NCBI RefSeq assembly: GCF_018141165.1
Contig: NZ_CP058557.1
Span: 62,001 to 126,000 of the forward strand
DNA from: Alkaliphilus sp. B6464
GTDB taxonomy: Bacteria > Bacillota > Clostridia > Peptostreptococcales > Natronincolaceae
Length of the DNA stretch: 64,000 nucleotides
Direction of reading: 5' to 3'
Shown here: one piece after another, positions 55,063 through 64,000 of the stretch
Numbering within the stretch: the stretch's first letter is position 1
How the letters are laid out: each line of letters starts with the position of its first letter
Position numbers and translations under genes: made by a program
Notes under the pieces: model-generated
What the model was told of the DNA's origin: nothing
The model's input: only the letters and a program-made list of their open reading frames with translations
Databases searched by the model: none

Positions 55063-55094
55063 CAAAAACTCCGAAATAATTTCCAGAGTTTTTG
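55063..55094 (-). terminator. Terminator after the DHHW gene
   Basis: CAAAAACTC pairs with GAGTTTTTG, and inner GAAAT/ATTTC pairing extends the stem. Confidence 0.7.
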
Positions 55095-55112
55095 TAGTCT
55101 TTTAATTTTCTC

Positions 55113-56240
55113 CTATCGTTTAAGCTTAGATATAGTTGTGTCAGTTGTAAAATTGGATAGATTATATAAAACAAGTATTGTATCTATATTATTTTCAGTT
55201 ATATATTCATTAATACTTAAATTATAATATCTTGGATCAATTACATGAATAGTTTTATAATGATTAGTTAAAAAAGGAAGCATAGCATGAGCGAAGGAAT
55301 CTTTGATAACAAGTAGTTCCTTATCATTATCTACATCGGTAGTAATTGTTAATAAAGCATGATTTCCGTCTAAAAACACAGTATATTTGTCCTTTTCTTT
55401 CAACCGATTTAGTTCATATAGAGAATCTGTTTTTCTTCCTTCAGCTTTGTAATCTACTACAATATTAAAGTGATTCTTTGGCCTGAAGATTTCTATTCTA
55501 TCCCCTATTTTTCTATTTTGTCTTGCTTTTGAATAATATGTTCCATAAAAACTATCACTTACAGTTTCTATATTAAAATCATCTATAGAAATAGGCTTTG
55601 TCCCTTTCATCTCTAAAAATTTCTTATACCCATAATAAGCCCCCCTGGCGGTCCAATGATGATCTGTTTGGAAAAATATATATTCTGATTTATTTTCCAA
55701 TAAGCTGTTGTAAACATTAACAAAGTTCAAATTATCCTTAGTTTTATCTTCAATATAATCTAATACATTTTGCTGTGGATAGGTAATTGCATAGTCTGGT
55801 AGCTTATCATTATATATTGCTACAGAGTTTGGAACAAGCATCAAAAATACATTTTCAGGACCACTTTTAGCTAATTGAATAATACTATTAATATTATTAT
55901 TTATAATTTCCTCAGATGGTTTTTCAAATTTTTCTAATAAAAAGCCATCCTTACCAAAGTATATTTGGTTATTCTCTTTTTTACCAATCCATATTTCAAT
56001 ATTCGACTTTAAACCTATCCAAAAATCCCTAGCTATAAACTGATCTGCCACATAATTTTCTGTTTCATTACGTAGTTGCCCGGACACAAGAGCCTTCCAT
56101 GTTATACTAGGCATTTGCTGAAGCATCCTATTCTCAAAGGGAGAAAAGCTACGACTTGGTAAAACTAAATTAAAAATTAAACCTATATATACAATGCTAC
56201 AAAATAGTATAATAGTTAGTTTGTTTCTATTAATATTCAT
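55113..56240 (-). CDS. DHHW/AlgX-like protein, partner of MBOAT acyltransferase
   Basis: The 375-residue protein has one N-terminal membrane segment (about 7-25). The extracellular SGNH/AlgX-like domain carries FFQTDHHWTARGAYYGYKKF, the DHHW motif, and KDSFAHAMLPFL with the catalytic Ser. It is the acyl-transfer partner of membrane-bound O-acyltransferases, probably acetylating a surface polysaccharide. ATG at 56240 follows GGGAGG. It is behind the MBOAT gene on one transcript. Confidence 0.9.
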   Translation of the reverse strand: MNINRNKLTIILFCSIVYIGLIFNLVLPSRSFSPFENRMLQQMPSITWKALVSGQLRNETENYVADQFIARDFWIGLKSNIEIWIGKKENNQIYFGKDGFLLEKFEKPSEEIINNNINSIIQLAKSGPENVFLMLVPNSVAIYNDKLPDYAITYPQQNVLDYIEDKTKDNLNFVNVYNSLLENKSEYIFFQTDHHWTARGAYYGYKKFLEMKGTKPISIDDFNIETVSDSFYGTYYSKARQNRKIGDRIEIFRPKNHFNIVVDYKAEGRKTDSLYELNRLKEKDKYTVFLDGNHALLTITTDVDNDKELLVIKDSFAHAMLPFLTNHYKTIHVIDPRYYNLSINEYITENNIDTILVLYNLSNFTTDTTISKLKR

Positions 56241-56265
56241 TATAACATTCCTCCCTCTCAATTTT

Positions 56266-57672
56266 CTAAAATCTAAAATATAGGAAAGGGTTGTAGGTAC
56301 TATCAACTAAATAGGCGATAGAAAAAATCATAATCAATAATAAACTTAATTGAAGTACGACACCCTCCAACCTTTTAGATTTTTTCTTTAATAAATCTAA
56401 CACCATTTTTAAAATAGGTGTAGAGCAAAGGATCAATAAGATTAAAACTATGCTATAGCTTGTAAAGTAATATAGGAATCGTTGATCGTAAATAGGTAAT
56501 CTTTCAAAGCCTAGCATAATTTTTAAATATTCTAGTCCTGTAAATATATTTTCAAAGCTAAAAAGCACCCAACCAATTAAAATGAGGAATAAAGCATATA
56601 TATGTCTAATAATAGGATGAACCTTACTTAATACCTTTAATAAAAAACTTTTTTCAAACACTAAAATAACACCAAAATATATTCCCCATAGTATAAAATT
56701 CCAGCTGGCTCCATGCCAAAATCCAGTTAAAAACCAAACTATAGCAATATTTCTAAAAAGCTTTAACAATCCTACCCTATTACCTCCTAGTGGAATATAT
56801 ACGTAGTCTCTAAACCATGAGCCTAAGGATATATGCCATCTCCTCCAAAACTCTGTTATACTTTGGGAAATATACGGATAGTTAAAATTCTCAAGAAAAT
56901 CAAAGCCAAATATCTTACCAAGCCCTATTGCCATATCTGAATAACCACTAAAATCAAAATAGATTTGGAAGCTAAACGCAATAATTCCCAGCCAGGCAGT
57001 AAACACTGTTATCTCATTAATTGGTAATCCCTGAATCTCATCCCACAGCATTCCAATATTATTAGCTAAAAGCACTTTTTTACCTAGACCGACAACAAAT
57101 TTGTCTATGCCTTGGCTAAACTGTGAAATATTTTCCTTTCTGTTGTTCAACTGATGAGCAATTGTATTATATTGAACAATTGGTCCTGCTATTAGCTGAG
57201 GAAACAATGCCACATAGGTTCCAAAGGATATAATATTTTTTTGAACCGGTGACTTATCTAAATATATATCTATTGTATAGGACATAGTTTGAAAAGTATA
57301 AAATGAAATGCCTATTGGCAAAGGTAATCCTAGATAAGAAAAATTAGTATTTAATAGCATATTAATATTTTGAATAAAGAAGTCTGTATATTTAAAGAAA
57401 CACAATAGACCTAAATTAATAACTATAGACGATAATAGTATAAGTTTTGCTCTTTGTCTATTGTATCTATATTTCTCAATGAGAATACCATGGCTATAAT
57501 CTACAATAGTAGAAAAAATCATAATTGTAATATAAATTGGTTCTCCCCAACCATAAAAAATAAGGCTAGCGATAAATAACACGGTATTCTTAAGTTTTCT
57601 AGGTACTATATAATAAATTAAAAGTGTAATTGGTAGAAAATAAAATAAAAAAAATATACTACTGAACACCAT
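56266..57672 (-). CDS. MBOAT family O-acyltransferase (AlgI/DltB-like)
   Basis: The 468-residue membrane protein has about eleven segments. Key family motifs are FDFLENFNYPYISQSITEFW, RRWHISLGSWFRDYVYIPLG, and the catalytic His in WFLTGFWHGASWNFILWG. It moves acyl groups across the membrane to the DHHW protein. ATG at 57672 has AAGGA nearby and is preferred to 57681. Confidence 0.92.
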   Translation of the reverse strand: MVFSSIFFLFYFLPITLLIYYIVPRKLKNTVLFIASLIFYGWGEPIYITIMIFSTIVDYSHGILIEKYRYNRQRAKLILLSSIVINLGLLCFFKYTDFFIQNINMLLNTNFSYLGLPLPIGISFYTFQTMSYTIDIYLDKSPVQKNIISFGTYVALFPQLIAGPIVQYNTIAHQLNNRKENISQFSQGIDKFVVGLGKKVLLANNIGMLWDEIQGLPINEITVFTAWLGIIAFSFQIYFDFSGYSDMAIGLGKIFGFDFLENFNYPYISQSITEFWRRWHISLGSWFRDYVYIPLGGNRVGLLKLFRNIAIVWFLTGFWHGASWNFILWGIYFGVILVFEKSFLLKVLSKVHPIIRHIYALFLILIGWVLFSFENIFTGLEYLKIMLGFERLPIYDQRFLYYFTSYSIVLILLILCSTPILKMVLDLLKKKSKRLEGVVLQLSLLLIMIFSIAYLVDSTYNPFLYFRF

Positions 57673-57715
57673 GTCTATCATTCCTTTTTGTTTCTATATT
57701 TTACATTCATTTATT

Positions 57716-57741
57716 AAAAAAAGCAGCTATGCTGCTTTTTT
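57716..57741 (-). terminator. Terminator after the DUF4358 gene
   Basis: AAAAAAGCAGC pairs with GCTGCTTTTTT around TAT. Confidence 0.8.
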
Positions 57742-57808
57742 TAATAATCCTATAATTCTTTATTTGTTACAAGTTCTAAACTAATTATTAAGTGTTTACT
57801 AAAAATAT

Positions 57809-58297
57809 TTATTTAAAAAAGCTATTGAATGCTTCTTCTACTTTAGTAATATCTTCATGTACGGCAAATATAATATATTTCCCTTCTACTCTAAGTAAAT
57901 AATTTTTAGCATTTTCATATTGATCTGGTAAATAGGTTTCAAAAGTCCCTTTTATACTTTCTGCTCTTTTCTCTATGTTTTCCTTAACTTCTTCAACTTT
58001 TTCAGCATCCTTAACCTTTATCACAGCAATTTCATTGGATTTAACAATCATCATAGGTATTTTAACATCATATTCTTCCAAGTCACTAGCATCAATACCA
58101 TAAAAGTCCTTTAGTCCTTGTTCATCTAAATCCATCATAGAAGGCCATTCCACATCACTTTGAATTTTTTCAGCAATCTCACTCACAGAAACATTAACTT
58201 CTTTTTCTCCTCCATCATCAGATTTATTAGATGTACACCCTATAGCTGCTACCAATACTAAAACCAGCACTCCTAAAACTATTAATCTCTTTTTCAC
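57809..58297 (-). CDS. DUF4358 lipoprotein
   Basis: The 162-residue protein starts with a lipoprotein signal (RLIVLGVLVLVLVAAIGC; lipobox AAIGC). The mature part is a DUF4358 domain: VSVSEIAEKIQSDVEWPSMM, IVKSNEIAVIKVKDAEKVEE and LPDQYENAKN. Family members are anchored outside the cell and often lie by MBOAT/DHHW genes. GTG at 58297 follows GAGGAGG. Confidence 0.88.
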   Translation of the reverse strand: MKKRLIVLGVLVLVLVAAIGCTSNKSDDGGEKEVNVSVSEIAEKIQSDVEWPSMMDLDEQGLKDFYGIDASDLEEYDVKIPMMIVKSNEIAVIKVKDAEKVEEVKENIEKRAESIKGTFETYLPDQYENAKNYLLRVEGKYIIFAVHEDITKVEEAFNSFFK

Positions 58298-58378
58298 TCT
58301 AAATTTCCTCCTCAATTTAAGTCTATGTACATATTTTGACGTAGGTTTTTTTAAAAAAGTTCCATTTACATAAAAAAA

Positions 58379-58406
58379 CAAAAGGCCTAATTAACTAAGC
58401 CTTTGT
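58379..58406 (-). terminator. Terminator after the GHL10 gene
   Basis: AAAGGC and GCCTTT arms with extra A/T pairs, and a T-run (TTTTGTTTTTTT) on the minus strand. Confidence 0.65.
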
Positions 58407-58437
58407 TCCTCATTAATTATTTATTCATTTTAAACAT

Positions 58438-59817
58438 TTATTGCATGGTGGGAGTTTTTGCTTTTTCTTTATATATTTCATTTTCTAGCTTATCCATAAG
58501 ACCTAGAGGATTATTAATAATAGATTTTGCTCTAAAGAATATGCTACCTTTAACCTCTGGAATTCCTCTGTTATATTCTATTTGGTTTGAAATTTCTAAA
58601 GGATTTCCCCAAGGCGTATCTCCTTCCTCCACCTTATAAGCAGCATGACCAATATATAGATTGGTTTTTTTATCCTTAACTAAATCTGCCCACCAATTAA
58701 CAAGATGTCCATATTCAGCCCTGTCATAACCAAAATGCCAATATATTTGAGGAGCAATATAATCTAGCCATTCATTTTCTATCCAATATTTAGTATCCGC
58801 ATATAAACTATCATAGCTTGTAACTCCTCCCCTAGTATCTGAGCCTTTAGGATCATCAACTTTATTACGCCATATACCAAAGGGACTTACTCCAAATTCT
58901 ACATCTGTCTTTTCATTTTTAATAGATTGATATAGATTTTTTATAAAGTCATTAATATTATTCCTTCTCCACTCTTCCTTTGTCTCATTAGCTGATCTTT
59001 TGTAGGTTTTATATAGATAATCATCTGGAAAATCTATCCCCTTTTCTGGATACGGATAAAAATAATCATCTAAATGAACACCATCTATGTTATAGTTTTT
59101 TACAACCTCTAATATACTATCTATTACAAACTGTCTAGCCTCTGGAATTCCAGGATTATAATATAATTTTCCTCCATAGGATACTACCCAGTTCGGATTT
59201 TTTCTTGCCGGATGATCCTCAGTAAGGGCTTCTATATCCCCTTTTACACTAACACGATAAGGGTTAAACCAAGCATGAAATTCCATGTTTCGTTTATGAG
59301 TTTCTTCTATCATAAAAGCAAGTGGATTATAGCCTGGATCCTGTCCTTGAATCCCTGTTAAATACTCAGACCAAGGTCCATATGTAGAAGGATAAAAACT
59401 GTCGGCACTGGGCTTTATCTGTACTATTACAGAATTTAAACCTGCTTTTTGCAATCCGTCTAATAAGGATATAAATTCTTGTTTTTGATCTTCAATAGAT
59501 AATCCTTTTTTTGATGGCCAGTCCAAATTATATACTGTAGATATCCAAGTAGATCTAAACTCTTGGTTTGCAATTTCTACATTACTATTAGTTTCTATCT
59601 GCTTTTCATCTTCTGTAGATGAAGTCACATTGGGTATACTCTCATTTCCAGCATTAACATTATGCTTATCCTTATTAATATTTAAAACATTGGACGCCGC
59701 CTGAACCTCTATAGGTTTATTTTTTAATAAACTGTAGTCAGAATAATTATTTTGTAAAAGAAGTGTAGTAGCAATACCTATAACACATACTCTACCCAAA
59801 ACATTTTTATTTATCAT
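58438..59817 (-). CDS. Exported GHL10-family glycoside hydrolase-like protein
   Basis: The 459-residue protein has an N-terminal signal or anchor segment and a linker, then a GHL10/DUF187 TIM barrel from about residue 85 (REFRSTWISTVYNLDWPSK; GLNSVIVQIKPSADSFYPS; YNIDGVHLDDYFYPYP; FGVSPFGIWR; YIAPQIYWHFG). YwbN/YddT-type proteins of this family are linked to the cell surface in Firmicutes. The substrate is probably a cell-wall glycan. ATG at 59817 follows GGGGGAG. Confidence 0.88.
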   Translation of the reverse strand: MINKNVLGRVCVIGIATTLLLQNNYSDYSLLKNKPIEVQAASNVLNINKDKHNVNAGNESIPNVTSSTEDEKQIETNSNVEIANQEFRSTWISTVYNLDWPSKKGLSIEDQKQEFISLLDGLQKAGLNSVIVQIKPSADSFYPSTYGPWSEYLTGIQGQDPGYNPLAFMIEETHKRNMEFHAWFNPYRVSVKGDIEALTEDHPARKNPNWVVSYGGKLYYNPGIPEARQFVIDSILEVVKNYNIDGVHLDDYFYPYPEKGIDFPDDYLYKTYKRSANETKEEWRRNNINDFIKNLYQSIKNEKTDVEFGVSPFGIWRNKVDDPKGSDTRGGVTSYDSLYADTKYWIENEWLDYIAPQIYWHFGYDRAEYGHLVNWWADLVKDKKTNLYIGHAAYKVEEGDTPWGNPLEISNQIEYNRGIPEVKGSIFFRAKSIINNPLGLMDKLENEIYKEKAKTPTMQ

Positions 59818-60028
59818 CAATATGTCTCCCCCTTCTTAAAAACACTCAATAATTAAAATTTTTGTACTTCAATTAGACAATTTAAAACTATAGTTCTTAT
59901 TATATCAGTAATTTTAGACATATTTCTATAATATTTTGCAATAAATTTTAAAAATATAAATGTTTTGGGTTTTCTAACTAAAATTGGGTATAGAGGGTAG
60001 AATATATCTACCCTTTTATTTTATAGCA

Positions 60029-61753
60029 TTAAATAACCCAACCTTTAGCCTGCTCCTGTTCTTTATACATATTAAAGTAACGCTTTTTATTTTTAAGTAG
60101 CTTCTCATGATTTCCTATTTCTTCAATCTCCCCATCATTAAGAACTATTATCTGATCCGAATTTACTATTGTATTTAGTTTATGTGCTATAACTATTACG
60201 GTTTTTCCTTCTGTCAACTTTTGGAGGGATTTTTGTATTTCTATTTCATTGTCTGCATCGAGAGATGCTGTAGCTTCGTCTAAAAGTATAATAGATGCGT
60301 CCTTTAGGATTGCTCTCGCTATAGATATCCTTTGTTTTTCTCCTCCAGATAATGTAGATCCTCCTTCTCCCACCATGGTATAGTACTTATCTTTAAGATC
60401 GTCTATAAATTCATGACAATTAGCAAGTTTAGCTGCTCTTACTACTTCTTCATATTTGACATCGGGCTTACCTAGTTTTATATTGTTGAATATAGTGTCG
60501 TTTAAGAGGTATACATCTTGAAATACTACACTCATATGTTTAAGTAAATAGTCTGGATTTATTTCAGTTATATTATTGCCTCCTATTTTTATCTCTCCAC
60601 TATTGTTATCCCAAAACCTAGCTATAAGACTGGTTATAGTAGTTTTGCCAGATCCAGAAGGTCCTACTAGTGCTGTAGTCGTTCCATCTTTAACCTCAAA
60701 ATTTATATTTTTAAGTATTTCTTTATCCTTTTCATATGCAAATGAAACATTTTTAAATTCTATATCAAAGTTTTTAAATTGTACATTATCTTTAGTATAT
60801 TCTAATGGTTCTCTAGCATAAGTATCTTTTATTTTTCCTGCCGCAAGTTTTAACGCCTTATATTCTGGATACTGTGCTGATATTGCTTTTAATATATTCG
60901 TTAGAGAAAGACTTATGATTAAAAATGTTATAAGAGTTTTTTCATCTATACTTCCACCTAAAAGTGCATATGTTCCTGTTAATAGTACTACAGGTAGTAT
61001 AAAATCAGATAGTATTTGAAATGCTAGTACAAATGGCGCTACAGAAAGTTCAATCATTATACTTTCTTTTTTAAACCTTCTAAAAGAGTCTTCTAATCTT
61101 TTAAATTTATCTCCTGTTTGGTTATATGCTTTAAATACTTTCACCCCATTTATATATTCAATTATTCTAGATATTACATCGCTTAATACAGCTCTTTTTC
61201 TTAGTCCAAATTTTTGAGCCATCTTGCCACTTGCTATTAGAATCGGTATCCCTATGATTATAGTTATAAGTTGTGCTAAAGCAATTCTAGTATCTATAAA
61301 AAATGACATTATAGTGATATATGGTATTAATACAACTGCCTTTATAATGTCTCCTAAACTATGAGTTAGAATCCTCTCAAAGTCAGTTACATCGGCTGTT
61401 AGTATGTTCATCAAATCTCCTATACTATTTTTATTAAAATAGCCTAAATTTAAATTTCTTATATGATCTCCTAAATTCACTCTCATATCCTTTATAATAT
61501 CTGAGCCACGAAGATGATTTAACTTATACCCTATGCTTATCATTATGCATCTAAATATGAAAGCTGTTATAAGAATAATAGTATATGTCTTAAGTTTATC
61601 TATGCTAAAAGACTCACTATTGATATCCATAAGTACATTGTAGAGAACACCTATAAAAACCATGAATCCTACACTATCTAAAAACATAAGAAAAACTGGT
61701 AATCGTAATTTTTTAGTGTCTTCTCCTATCACACTTTTTATCATACTTATCAT
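60029..61753 (-). CDS. ABC exporter-type ATPase/permease, second subunit
   Basis: The 574-residue protein has six N-terminal membrane segments and a C-terminal ATPase with Walker A GPSGSGKTT (about 370), signature LSGGEKQRISIARAI and Walker B IILLDEATASLD. It is the second subunit of a heterodimer with the gene at 61755. ATG at 61753 follows GGGAGG, right behind the first subunit's stop codon. Heterodimers of this type with a Fur box resemble the siderophore-linked YbtPQ/IrtAB transporters. Confidence 0.92.
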   Translation of the reverse strand: MISMIKSVIGEDTKKLRLPVFLMFLDSVGFMVFIGVLYNVLMDINSESFSIDKLKTYTIILITAFIFRCIMISIGYKLNHLRGSDIIKDMRVNLGDHIRNLNLGYFNKNSIGDLMNILTADVTDFERILTHSLGDIIKAVVLIPYITIMSFFIDTRIALAQLITIIIGIPILIASGKMAQKFGLRKRAVLSDVISRIIEYINGVKVFKAYNQTGDKFKRLEDSFRRFKKESIMIELSVAPFVLAFQILSDFILPVVLLTGTYALLGGSIDEKTLITFLIISLSLTNILKAISAQYPEYKALKLAAGKIKDTYAREPLEYTKDNVQFKNFDIEFKNVSFAYEKDKEILKNINFEVKDGTTTALVGPSGSGKTTITSLIARFWDNNSGEIKIGGNNITEINPDYLLKHMSVVFQDVYLLNDTIFNNIKLGKPDVKYEEVVRAAKLANCHEFIDDLKDKYYTMVGEGGSTLSGGEKQRISIARAILKDASIILLDEATASLDADNEIEIQKSLQKLTEGKTVIVIAHKLNTIVNSDQIIVLNDGEIEEIGNHEKLLKNKKRYFNMYKEQEQAKGWVI

Positions 61754-61754
61754 T

Positions 61755-63506
61755 TTAAGCACCTCCCTCTATTGCTAGTTTTTCACTTTCTATATAAGTT
61801 TTCCACATATCCTTATACAATCCATTTTTACTTACTAATTCATTATGACTACCTTCTTCTTTTATTTCACCTTTATCAAATACAACTATCTTATCTACAT
61901 TTTTTATAGTATGAAGTCTATGAGCTATCATTATAGTTGTTTTACCCTTTAGCATATTTTCGAGGGCTATTTGTATTTTTCTTTCATTTTCTATGTCTGC
62001 ATAAGATGTAGCTTCGTCAAATATAATTATAGGCGCATCTTTTAGTATTGCCCTTGCTATAGATACTCTTTGTTTTTCTCCGCCACTAAGTTTTATCCCA
62101 CTTTCACCCATTCTAGTTTCATATCCGCTGGGTAAAGTCATTATAAAATCGTGTATTTGAGCCTTTTTAGCTGCTTCTATTACTTCTTCATAAGTTACAT
62201 TTTCATTTCCCATTCTAATATTTTCATATATAGTATCATTTAACATAAATATATCTTGGAATACAAAGGCTACAGAATCCATTAAATTTTCCATAGATAT
62301 GTCTTTTATGTTTTTATTATTTATTAATATTTCTCCCTCATTTACATCCCAAAATCTTCCTATAAGCTGAGCTAATGTAGTTTTTCCTGCTCCTGATGCA
62401 CCTACAAATGCATTTATAGTACCTTTTTTAAGACTAGTGTTTACATTATTTAATACATTTTTATCTTCATATTTAAATGAAACATTTTTTATCTCTATGT
62501 CATAACTCCCACTTTTAGATAGTGAGTATTTACCTGATTCTTGCCTAGGCATATCTAAAATATTTTTAATTCTATTTACACCTTCAAATATCATAGAAAA
62601 ATTTGAGCCTAGCTCTAGTAATGTTTTAAATGAATTGAAAAATCCCATGCTTATAATTATAAATAAGAGATACGTTCCTAAACCTATACCACCATTAATA
62701 TAGAAATATCCACCTAGAGGTATTGTAAATAATAATCCTGAATCCATAATGGCTAAAAAGATTGAATGGGATTGTGAATTTGTTCCAGTTATCTTTTTCC
62801 AATAATCCGCATATTCTTCTATAGATTTTCTATACTTTTCAAATGATAAAGATGATACATTAAATGCTTTCATTACAGATATCCCTTGAATAAACTGAAC
62901 TATAGTTGAGTTCATGTTTTCAAGTAAAGTAAAATAATGTTCCATTCTCTTTTCAAAGTTTTTAAACATTATGCTTTGGATCACTCCACCTATAACTACT
63001 GGGCTTAGTAGAACTAATGCCATTTTATAATTTAAATATAAAAGATATATAAACATAATAAAGGGTGCAACTGCTGCTGAAGATATATCTGGTATGTGAT
63101 GGGCTAAGAAATTCTCCATCTTCTCTATATCTTCATTTATAACTTTTTTTAGCTCACCTGAAGTTTTATTTGTAAAGAAACCTAGATTTAAATTACCCAT
63201 GTGCTTTATTATTTTCATTCTTATATCATATAAAATATTAAAAGCTGCCACATGAGAAAATGCACCTGATGCTATAAAGAATATTATCCTTACTATGATA
63301 ATAACCGCTGCTAATACTGCCAAATTTAAAACCTCTTTATAAACTACATTACCTTCAAATAAGATCATTATCATTTTATAGATAATGAGAAAAGGTGCAA
63401 AAGCCAATATAGAGCTTATTACACTTAGAATAACTGCTAAAAATAATTTCTTTTTTTCACCTCCAGCTAAATATAGTAAATAGCTTAAATTTGACTGTTT
63501 TTTCAT
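61755..63506 (-). CDS. ABC exporter-type ATPase/permease, first subunit, Fur-box controlled
   Basis: The 583-residue protein has six membrane segments and an ATPase domain with GASGAGKTT (about 375), LSGGEKQRVSIARAI and IIIFDEATSYAD. In the D-loop, SYAD replaces SALD, the usual mark of a degenerate site in asymmetric heterodimers. ATG at 63506 follows AAGGAG. A Fur box overlaps its promoter at 63544-63558, so the operon is probably iron-repressed. Confidence 0.92.
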   Translation of the reverse strand: MKKQSNLSYLLYLAGGEKKKLFLAVILSVISSILAFAPFLIIYKMIMILFEGNVVYKEVLNLAVLAAVIIIVRIIFFIASGAFSHVAAFNILYDIRMKIIKHMGNLNLGFFTNKTSGELKKVINEDIEKMENFLAHHIPDISSAAVAPFIMFIYLLYLNYKMALVLLSPVVIGGVIQSIMFKNFEKRMEHYFTLLENMNSTIVQFIQGISVMKAFNVSSLSFEKYRKSIEEYADYWKKITGTNSQSHSIFLAIMDSGLLFTIPLGGYFYINGGIGLGTYLLFIIISMGFFNSFKTLLELGSNFSMIFEGVNRIKNILDMPRQESGKYSLSKSGSYDIEIKNVSFKYEDKNVLNNVNTSLKKGTINAFVGASGAGKTTLAQLIGRFWDVNEGEILINNKNIKDISMENLMDSVAFVFQDIFMLNDTIYENIRMGNENVTYEEVIEAAKKAQIHDFIMTLPSGYETRMGESGIKLSGGEKQRVSIARAILKDAPIIIFDEATSYADIENERKIQIALENMLKGKTTIMIAHRLHTIKNVDKIVVFDKGEIKEEGSHNELVSKNGLYKDMWKTYIESEKLAIEGGA

Positions 63507-63543
63507 CTTGTCAACTCCTTTCTATAGCTGATCTTATATTTAT

Positions 63544-63558
63544 TGAAAATGATTATCA
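63544..63558. promoter_or_regulatory. Fur box before the ABC operon
   Basis: TGAAAAT-G-ATTATCA matches the 7-1-7 Fur consensus TGATAAT-N-ATTATCA at 14 of 15 positions. It overlaps the likely -35 region (TTGATA on the minus strand). A second dyad, AGGAGTA-N7-TACTCCT, lies next to it at 63565-63585. Confidence 0.8.
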
Positions 63559-63656
63559 ACTCCAAGGAGTATTATTTTTACTCCTAAAAGAAAGAAGCTA
63601 TCTGATAATGATTTAAAAAGTCATTGAAAAAAACAGCTCCTCTTTTATGTGAATAT

Positions 63657-63708
63657 AAAAAATATCCTGCATTTTTTAGAGATTCTCTTTAAAATACAAG
63701 ATATTTTT
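63657..63708 (-). terminator. Terminator after the MATE gene
   Basis: AAAAATATC and GATATTTTT arms with mixed A/T pairing between them, ahead of the Fur-regulated promoter. Confidence 0.55.
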
Positions 63709-63715
63709 ATTTTTT

Positions 63716-64000
63716 CTATATTCGAAAGTGTGTATAGGTATCCTTTGATCTTAATATATTAAATTCTTTTTTTATCATAATAATAGTACACAACACAATA
63801 ACTGAATCAATTGCAAATGTTCCATAATAAACACCAGAAACTCCAATCATTTTAGGCAAAACCAGCATTACTGGTATATATAAAATTAACTGTCTTACAA
63901 TTCCAATTACAGCTGCTGGTCTACCTTTATCTATTGCAGGGAAAAATGTCATTGCCATAAAAGTTGTTGATAATAATGGTAATATAGCCATATAAATTCG
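63716..64000 (-). CDS. MATE family efflux transporter, C-terminal part
   Basis: Only the last 90-odd residues are inside the window; the gene continues past its right edge. It has KGRPAAVIGIVRQLILYIPV and LVLPKMIGVSGVYYGTFAID, typical of the last membrane segments of MATE cation antiporters. It runs towards the ABC operon but is separated from it by a terminator and a promoter. Confidence 0.85.
   Translation of the reverse strand, partial: RIYMAILPLLSTTFMAMTFFPAIDKGRPAAVIGIVRQLILYIPVMLVLPKMIGVSGVYYGTFAIDSVIVLCTIIMIKKEFNILRSKDTYTHFRI

Noticed and set aside
1-64000. CRISPR arrays, tRNA or rRNA genes, and sel genes
   Set aside because: No regularly spaced direct repeats, no tRNA cloverleaf or rRNA sequence, and no selA/B/C/D gene was seen.

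Overview
The window is low-G+C Firmicutes DNA, most likely from an anaerobic member of the Clostridia. The signs are strong GGAGG-type ribosome sites, AT-rich intergenic DNA with many simple hairpin terminators, an SLH-domain surface protein, a HelD-type polymerase recycling factor and a SelW-type selenoprotein. The genus cannot be fixed from sequence alone. There is no rRNA, tRNA or CRISPR array.

Layout. 1-5.3 kb: the start of an arginase-fold gene with an in-frame UGA, a DUF421 membrane protein, a TetR-controlled membrane protein and long stretches of decayed genes, including the tail of a serine recombinase. 5.3-15 kb: housekeeping genes: rRNA modification (RlmCD, RsuA type), phosphatidylserine synthase, class II aldolase, a phosphoesterase, a RelQ-type alarmone synthetase, GAPDH, a SelW selenoprotein missed by ordinary gene calling, a small P-loop ATPase, a YhcC-type radical SAM protein and a UspA-like protein. 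15.1-18.7 kb: a more G+C-rich, probably acquired, efflux cassette (MFS, ABC permease, ABC ATPase, TetR) with repeated TACATAC/GTATGTA half-sites. 18.8-22.3 kb: an SLH-GH18 protein, a LysM protein and a 2-hydroxyacid dehydrogenase. 22.5-27.5 kb: a divergent sigma-54 unit, with a PAS-AAA-Fis activator facing a class III CoA-transferase, a MatC-like carrier and an HMG-CoA lyase. This reads as a catabolic route for a hydroxy-dicarboxylic acid. 27.6-32.3 kb: RF3, an ECF S component and a YtrA-like GntR/ABC unit. 32.4-41.8 kb: a Ter/Tel stress locus (YceG, TelA, three TerD, an AIM24 protein) followed by a two-gene metabolite module, an aldolase-like protein and an 835-residue PRTase-TRSP-StiP fusion. 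42-42.9 kb: small ORFs with shared leader and hairpin sequences. 43-45.3 kb: an ECF sigma/anti-sigma pair. 45.5-47.2 kb: a serine recombinase remnant with a partner gene. 47.3-53.2 kb: an alcohol dehydrogenase, two unknown proteins and helD, with two loose copies of the helD 3' end and a truncated paralogue. 53.4-64 kb: a pseudouridine synthase, a methyltransferase, an MBOAT/DHHW acylation pair, a DUF4358 lipoprotein, a GHL10 glycosidase-like protein, a Fur-boxed heterodimeric ABC transporter and the end of a MATE transporter.

Main points of interest: two UGA-containing reading frames (one clear selenoprotein, one candidate with altered arginase metal ligands), the sigma-54 hydroxyacid operon, the Ter locus with its fused metabolite gene, and the repeated helD tails.
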